From the NCBI GenBank assembly GCA_945875065.1, contig CAMCJC010000071.1, positions 1 through 9,790 of the forward strand: 9,790 nucleotides of DNA, given 5' to 3'. A model generated the notes under the pieces. That model had not been told where the DNA came from and searched no databases. It was given only the letters and a program-made list of their open reading frames with translations. How positions within the stretch are numbered: position 1 is the first letter of the stretch; every line of letters begins with the position of its first letter. This stretch comes from an uncultured Propionibacteriaceae bacterium. Lineage in GTDB: Bacteria; Actinomycetota; Actinomycetes; Propionibacteriales; Propionibacteriaceae. Positions 6,527 through 9,790 of this stretch are shown in pieces. A program made the position numbers and the translations under genes.

Positions 6527-7516
6527 ATGAGCGACGATACGACCAACGAGGAAACCATGTCCGAGCAGCAATCTGCGGAGGCCTTCGAGGTCGAGGAGAA
6601 CCTCGAAGACGCGGCCGGCCACCGCTCCTACTCGCAGGGCACCCTGATCCGGCGCCGCTTCTTCCGGCACCGTGGCGCGATGGTGGCGCTGACGGTGCTC
6701 ACGCTAATCGTGCTGATGGCGTTCACCTCGGCGGGCATCGGCCCTATCCCTGGCTGGTGGCCCAAGAACTTCATAGATCTCTACCCGAACACTGGAGGAC
6801 CGGAGCCGACGCTTCGGCTGTGGCCGTTCAGGATCGGCGAGCACCCGTTCGGGAAGAACACCATCGGCAAGGACTACTTCGCCCTGGTGATGGAGGGCAC
6901 CCGGAAATCGGTCATCATCGCGTTCGTGGTGGGCATCATCGCTACGACCATCGGCACCATCATTGGCGCGGCGGCCGGCTACTTCCGGGGCATCATCGAG
7001 TCACTCCTGATGCGCGCCACCGACCTGGTGATCATCATCCCGTTGCTCGTCCTCGCCTCGGTGCTGGGCCGCATGTCCAACGGCAACAACGTGCTGCTGC
7101 TGGCCCTCGTCCTCGGCGTCGTGGTGTGGACCGGCATGGCCCGTCTTGTCCGTGGCGAGGTCCTGTCGCTGCGCGAACGTGAGTTCGTCCACGCGGCTCG
7201 CGCCATTGGGACTTCCCACTGGCGGATCATCTTCCGCCACATCCTTCCCAACGCGATCGGCACGATCGTCGTCAACGCGACGCTGCTCATCGCCTCCGCG
7301 ATCCTGCTCGAGACGGCCCTGAGCTTCCTGGGCTTCGGCGTGCAGTCGCCCCAGACGTCTTTGGGCCTGTTGATCTCGGACTACCAGTCGGCGCTGACCA
7401 CCCGACCCTGGCTGTTCTGGTGGCCCGGCGTGTTCATCCTGGCGATTGCTCTGTGCGTCAACTTCATCGGCGACGGCCTGCGCGATGCCTTCGACCCGCG
7501 GCAGCAGATGGACTGA
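6527..7516 (+). CDS. DppC/OppC-family ABC permease
   Basis: A complete 329-residue inner-membrane subunit, partner of the DppB-type permease in the translocation channel. It has an acidic cytoplasmic N-tail (residues 1-30), a basic patch IRRRFFRHRG (41-50), helix 1 (51-70), then the family segment HPFGKNTIGKDYFALVMEGTRKS (106-128). The remaining core helices follow, with the EAA loop EFVHAARAIGTSHWRIIFRHILPN (219-242), ETALSFLGFG and the terminal GDGLRDAFDPR. The length is normal for the family. The first ATG overlaps the preceding stop (ATGA) and has GAGGA (6515-6519) 7 nt upstream. A second in-frame ATG at 6557 has its own GAGGAA (6548-6553), so a form ten residues shorter is possible. The reading frame upstream is open into the permease 5' piece because of the frameshift, which could mislead gene callers into one false 839-codon gene. 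Confidence 0.93.
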   Translation: MSDDTTNEETMSEQQSAEAFEVEENLEDAAGHRSYSQGTLIRRRFFRHRGAMVALTVLTLIVLMAFTSAGIGPIPGWWPKNFIDLYPNTGGPEPTLRLWPFRIGEHPFGKNTIGKDYFALVMEGTRKSVIIAFVVGIIATTIGTIIGAAAGYFRGIIESLLMRATDLVIIIPLLVLASVLGRMSNGNNVLLLALVLGVVVWTGMARLVRGEVLSLREREFVHAARAIGTSHWRIIFRHILPNAIGTIVVNATLLIASAILLETALSFLGFGVQSPQTSLGLLISDYQSALTTRPWLFWWPGVFILAIALCVNFIGDGLRDAFDPRQQMD

Positions 7517-7527
7517 GGAACAGCGAC

Positions 7528-9261
7528 ATGACTGAAGTGAAGACCCCCGAAACCGCTGGCACAGGCGAGCCGGTTCTCCAGTTCCAGAACCTGGATATCA
7601 ACTTCCGCACCGAGTTCGGTCACGTTCATGCCGTCAAGGGCATCGACTTGGTGGTCAACCCGGGCGAGGTCGTAGCGCTGGTCGGCGAGTCCGGCTCTGG
7701 TAAGTCCGTGACGGCGACGACGGCGTTGGGCCTGCTGCCCCGCACCGCACGCATCACCGGAGAGACGGTCGTCGCCGACCAGACGATCTCGAAGCTGACT
7801 CCGCGCGGGCTGCGCGCCATCCGCGGCCACCGCGTCGCGATGGTGTTTCAGGAGCCGATGACGGCCCTCAACCCGGTGATTCGGATCGGCGAGCAGCTGA
7901 CCGAGGCGATGGAGGTCCACAACGTCGCGTACGGCCGCGTCGCTTGGAACCGCGCCATCGACCTGCTCAAGGCCGTCGGCATTCCCAACGCCGAGCGCCG
8001 TGCCTCCCAATACCCGCACGAGCTCTCCGGTGGCATGCGGCAGCGCGTCGTTATCGCGATGGCGCTCGCGTGCGACCCCGAGGTCATCATCGCCGACGAG
8101 CCCACGACCGCCCTCGACGTCACCGTCCAGGCCGATATCCTCGACCTCTTACGGTCGTTGAAGGACAAGCTCAACACCGGCATCCTCCTAATCACCCACA
8201 ACATGGGTGTGGTCGCCGACATGGCCGACCGCGTCGCCGTCATGTTCAAGGGCAAGATCGTCGAGTCCGGCACCGCCGAAGAGGTGCTGTTGCACGCGAA
8301 GCATCCCTACACGAAGAAGCTGCTCGATGCCGTTCCGCACCTCGGCTCCGGACACGGACAGTTCGGCTCCGCTCCCGCAGATGTGGCCGAGGACGCGCCG
8401 CTGGCACTCGAGGTCAGCGACATGGCCGTGGAATACAAGCGGGCCGGCAAGAAGCCGTTTCGCGCCGTCGACGGCGTCTCCTTCGATATTCGCAGCGGCG
8501 AGATCGTCGGCCTGGTGGGCGAGTCCGGATCCGGTAAGTCGACGGTGGGACGGGCCCTGCTAGGACTGATCCCGTCGGCCGCCGGTAAGGTTTCGGTGCT
8601 CGGCGAGGATCTGCTCAGGCTACGCGGCAAGCAGGTCAAGGCGCTGCGTCGTCGGATCGGGGTGATCTTCCAGGACCCGGCCGCGTCGCTGAACCCGCGC
8701 CTGCCCGTCGGCGATGTTATCTCTGAGCCGCTGGAGGTTCACAAGATCGGCGATAAGAACTCGCGGCAGCAAAAGGTCCACGAGCTTCTCGACGCGGTCG
8801 CTCTGCCGCGAAGCGCCTACAACCGTTACCCGCACGAGTTGTCCGGCGGCCAACGGCAGCGCGTCTCGTTTGCCCGGGCTCTCGCGCTGAGCCCGGACTT
8901 GCTGATCGCTGACGAGCCCACGTCGGCCCTTGACGTGTCGGTGCAGGCATCGGTGCTGGCGATGCTGATCGAGCTGCAGCGGGATTTCGGTTTCGCGTGT
9001 CTGTTCATCAGCCACGACTTGGCCGTGATCGACTCGCTCGCACACCGCGTCGTCGTCATGCAGCACGGAAAGATCGTCGAGAAGGGCACCCGGGAAGAGG
9101 TCCTGCTCAACCCGCAGCAGGAATACACCAAGCGCCTTCTGGCGGCGGCTCCCGTCCCCAACCCGATCGAGCAGCGGCAGCGTCGTGAGGAACGTCACGC
9201 GCTGCTGGAATTCCTCGGCGAGGAAGTCGCAGAGATCGACACCCGCGAACTGGGTCAGTGA
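7528..9261 (+). CDS. Fused dual ATPase subunit (DppD-DppF type) of the peptide ABC importer
   Basis: One 577-residue polypeptide carries two complete ABC ATPase domains, which in E. coli Dpp/Opp are separate proteins. Domain 1 has Walker A GESGSGKS (53-60), the Q-loop region MVFQEPMTALNP, signature LSGGM (166-170), Walker B VIIADE (186-191) and the H-loop His 224. Domain 2 has Walker A GESGSGKS (331-338), VIFQDPAASLNP, signature LSGGQ (438-442), LLIADE (Asp 462, Glu 463) and His 496. Each is followed by the oligopeptide-transporter tail (HPYTKKLLDAVP; QEYTKRLLAAAP), a family extension. All catalytic residues are present in both halves, so both sites should hydrolyse ATP. It acts on the cytoplasmic face against the two permeases. 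GAGGAA (7515-7520), overlapping the previous stop codon, lies 7 nt before the ATG; an earlier in-frame start falls inside the previous gene and is rejected. Confidence 0.95.
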   Translation: MTEVKTPETAGTGEPVLQFQNLDINFRTEFGHVHAVKGIDLVVNPGEVVALVGESGSGKSVTATTALGLLPRTARITGETVVADQTISKLTPRGLRAIRGHRVAMVFQEPMTALNPVIRIGEQLTEAMEVHNVAYGRVAWNRAIDLLKAVGIPNAERRASQYPHELSGGMRQRVVIAMALACDPEVIIADEPTTALDVTVQADILDLLRSLKDKLNTGILLITHNMGVVADMADRVAVMFKGKIVESGTAEEVLLHAKHPYTKKLLDAVPHLGSGHGQFGSAPADVAEDAPLALEVSDMAVEYKRAGKKPFRAVDGVSFDIRSGEIVGLVGESGSGKSTVGRALLGLIPSAAGKVSVLGEDLLRLRGKQVKALRRRIGVIFQDPAASLNPRLPVGDVISEPLEVHKIGDKNSRQQKVHELLDAVALPRSAYNRYPHELSGGQRQRVSFARALALSPDLLIADEPTSALDVSVQASVLAMLIELQRDFGFACLFISHDLAVIDSLAHRVVVMQHGKIVEKGTREEVLLNPQQEYTKRLLAAAPVPNPIEQRQRREERHALLEFLGEEVAEIDTRELGQ

Positions 9262-9266
9262 AGCTT

Positions 9267-9297
9267 TGGGCCTCCCCGAAACCTGCGGGGAGGCCCA
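9267..9297. terminator. Perfect GC hairpin between convergent genes, likely bidirectional terminator
   Basis: A 12-bp perfect stem, TGGGCCTCCCCG (9267-9278) paired with 9286-9297, with loop AAACCTG. It begins 6 nt after the ATPase stop and ends 7 nt before the stop of the minus-strand gene, so it can serve both. Neither side has a T-tract, as is common in high-GC actinobacteria, so efficiency cannot be judged. Confidence 0.75.
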
Positions 9298-9303
9298 TCA
9301 CAG

Positions 9304-9790
9304 TCAGGGCTTGTCGATGCGGCCGTTGAAGAGTTCGCGGTGATCTCTCTTGTCTCTGATGTTGGAAGAATTCATGGTCCAAGCGGCCCCGCTTTCTTCA
9401 CCTGTGAAGGACAAGAAAGTGATCGCGTCGCCTTGGAACTGATCGCTTTTCGTGTTGTTGAAGACGTCGACGAATGTCTGAGTGCCATACTCCTCAATGG
9501 TGAAAGCGTTGGATGAATCCGTGTCTGTTGTGCAGTGTTCCAGGGTGAAGTTTTCCTTGAGGGTCTGAAGGTTCGTGATTAGACTAGGGGTGCAAGTCCC
9601 GCCATCTGCCTTGGGGACATCGGCCAGCTGGATTTGTGCGTCTTGGGTATCGAGGTTCAAGGTCATTTTCACGATCTTCGCGTGGCCGATGAGTGCGGTA
9701 ATGGATTTGGTCAACTCGGTCACCTTCTCGACCGAACTGAAGTCAGCAGGGGCGAGCTCGAACGGCTTGCCATCCAGGGTGATGTGCAGG
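9304..9790 (-). CDS. Unrecognised low-GC gene, C-terminal 161 residues (5' end outside window)
   Basis: An open frame on the minus strand enters from the right edge (reading LHITLDGKPFEL) and ends at a TGA at 9304-9306. A GTG at 9723 is only an internal candidate, as the frame and protein-like sequence continue upstream of it. I do not recognise the family. The visible part is rich in Thr, Asn, Asp and Phe, looks beta-strand-rich with one amphipathic stretch (SSVEKVTELTKSITALIG), and has two cysteines about 20 residues apart (GGTCTPS and LEHCTTD) that could form a disulfide if exported. No membrane helix or catalytic motif is visible. Base composition is about 50% G+C against roughly 65-70% in neighbours, suggesting acquired DNA or a fast-evolving surface or secreted protein. 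The end KRDHRELFNGRIDKP is basic. It is convergent with the importer operon and separated from it by the hairpin. That it is a gene is likely; its function is unknown. Confidence 0.7.
   Translation of the reverse strand, partial: LHITLDGKPFELAPADFSSVEKVTELTKSITALIGHAKIVKMTLNLDTQDAQIQLADVPKADGGTCTPSLITNLQTLKENFTLEHCTTDTDSSNAFTIEEYGTQTFVDVFNNTKSDQFQGDAITFLSFTGEESGAAWTMNSSNIRDKRDHRELFNGRIDKP

Larger units (their letters stand above)
5027..6530 (+). pseudogene. DppB/OppB-family ABC permease, frameshifted near 5423, with an inserted multi-helix block
   Basis: Two collinear pieces in different frames make one permease. The 5' piece (GTG 5027 to about 5422, 132 residues) has helix 1 (about 8-28), a periplasmic segment with MGLEKSWWERYSDW and HGNFG, and a helix at 98-122 ending TAIRQYSGFDYVV. 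The second piece (about 5424-6530, 368 residues) resumes with LMAFMFFSLPVFWFAVLL, the next family helix. It includes the EAA loop DYIRTARSKGISERKVITRHALRN (from 6219), which docks on the ATPase, and ends with FLDPRIS. Joined length is about 501 residues, against about 310-340 for most relatives. The excess is a block at about 5538-6030 with six hydrophobic segments. The reading frame must move +1 near GTGGTCCCTCATG (5417-5429). If the shift is real in the genome the gene is broken and import would fail; a sequence error is equally possible because every other gene in the operon is intact. The stop overlaps the next start (ATGA, 6527-6530). Confidence 0.85.

Noticed and set aside
8620..9198. 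Minus-strand open frame of 192 codons
   Set aside because: Antisense to the second ATPase domain; no recognisable motif and no ribosome site, typical of high-GC shadows.
1..9790. CRISPR array, tRNA or rRNA genes, insertion sequence or defence system
   Set aside because: I looked for regular repeats, terminal inverted repeats, transposase motifs and cloverleaf-like sequence and saw none. The operons present are housekeeping t6A synthesis and peptide import.

Overview
This is a high-GC window (roughly two thirds G+C by eye) that reads like an ordinary chromosomal segment of an actinobacterium. The signs are GTG/ATG starts with strong AGGAG-type ribosome sites, ATGA gene overlaps, GC-rich hairpins without T-tracts, and a Lys/Arg-poor, Ala/Val/Asp-rich protein style. 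A Propionibacteriaceae-like relative is a guess from general style only.

Left part (1-2855, + strand): four genes run head to tail, each overlapping the next by the 4-nt ATGA. They are a GNAT acetyltransferase domain fused to TsaE (cut by the left edge), TsaB, RimI and TsaD. TsaB, TsaE and TsaD form the bacterial complex that transfers the threonylcarbamoyl group to A37 of ANN-decoding tRNAs (t6A). RimI is an N-alpha-acetyltransferase that commonly sits in this cluster.

Middle and right part (2856-9261, + strand): a family-5 (Dpp/Opp type) peptide ABC importer. After a 134-nt intergenic region with a candidate promoter, two inverted repeats and phased TCTCA repeats come a lipoprotein substrate-binding protein, a long GC hairpin, a DppB/OppB-family permease, a DppC/OppC-family permease, and one polypeptide holding both ATPase domains (DppD and DppF equivalents). 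The DppB-type gene is broken by a net +1 frameshift near 5423. It also carries an extra membrane block of about 165 residues, predicted as six helices, in the middle of the family fold. If the frameshift is real, the importer lacks a working permease subunit. If it is a sequence error, the system is complete.

Right end (9262-9790): a perfect GC hairpin separates the importer operon from a convergent minus-strand gene. That gene is cut by the right edge, is not recognised, and has about 50% G+C, well below the rest of the window.

I see no CRISPR array, tRNA or rRNA gene, insertion sequence or phage gene. Most of the window is housekeeping or transport. The best leads are the permease frameshift, its extra membrane module, the patterned promoter region, the GNAT-TsaE fusion and the low-GC unknown gene.
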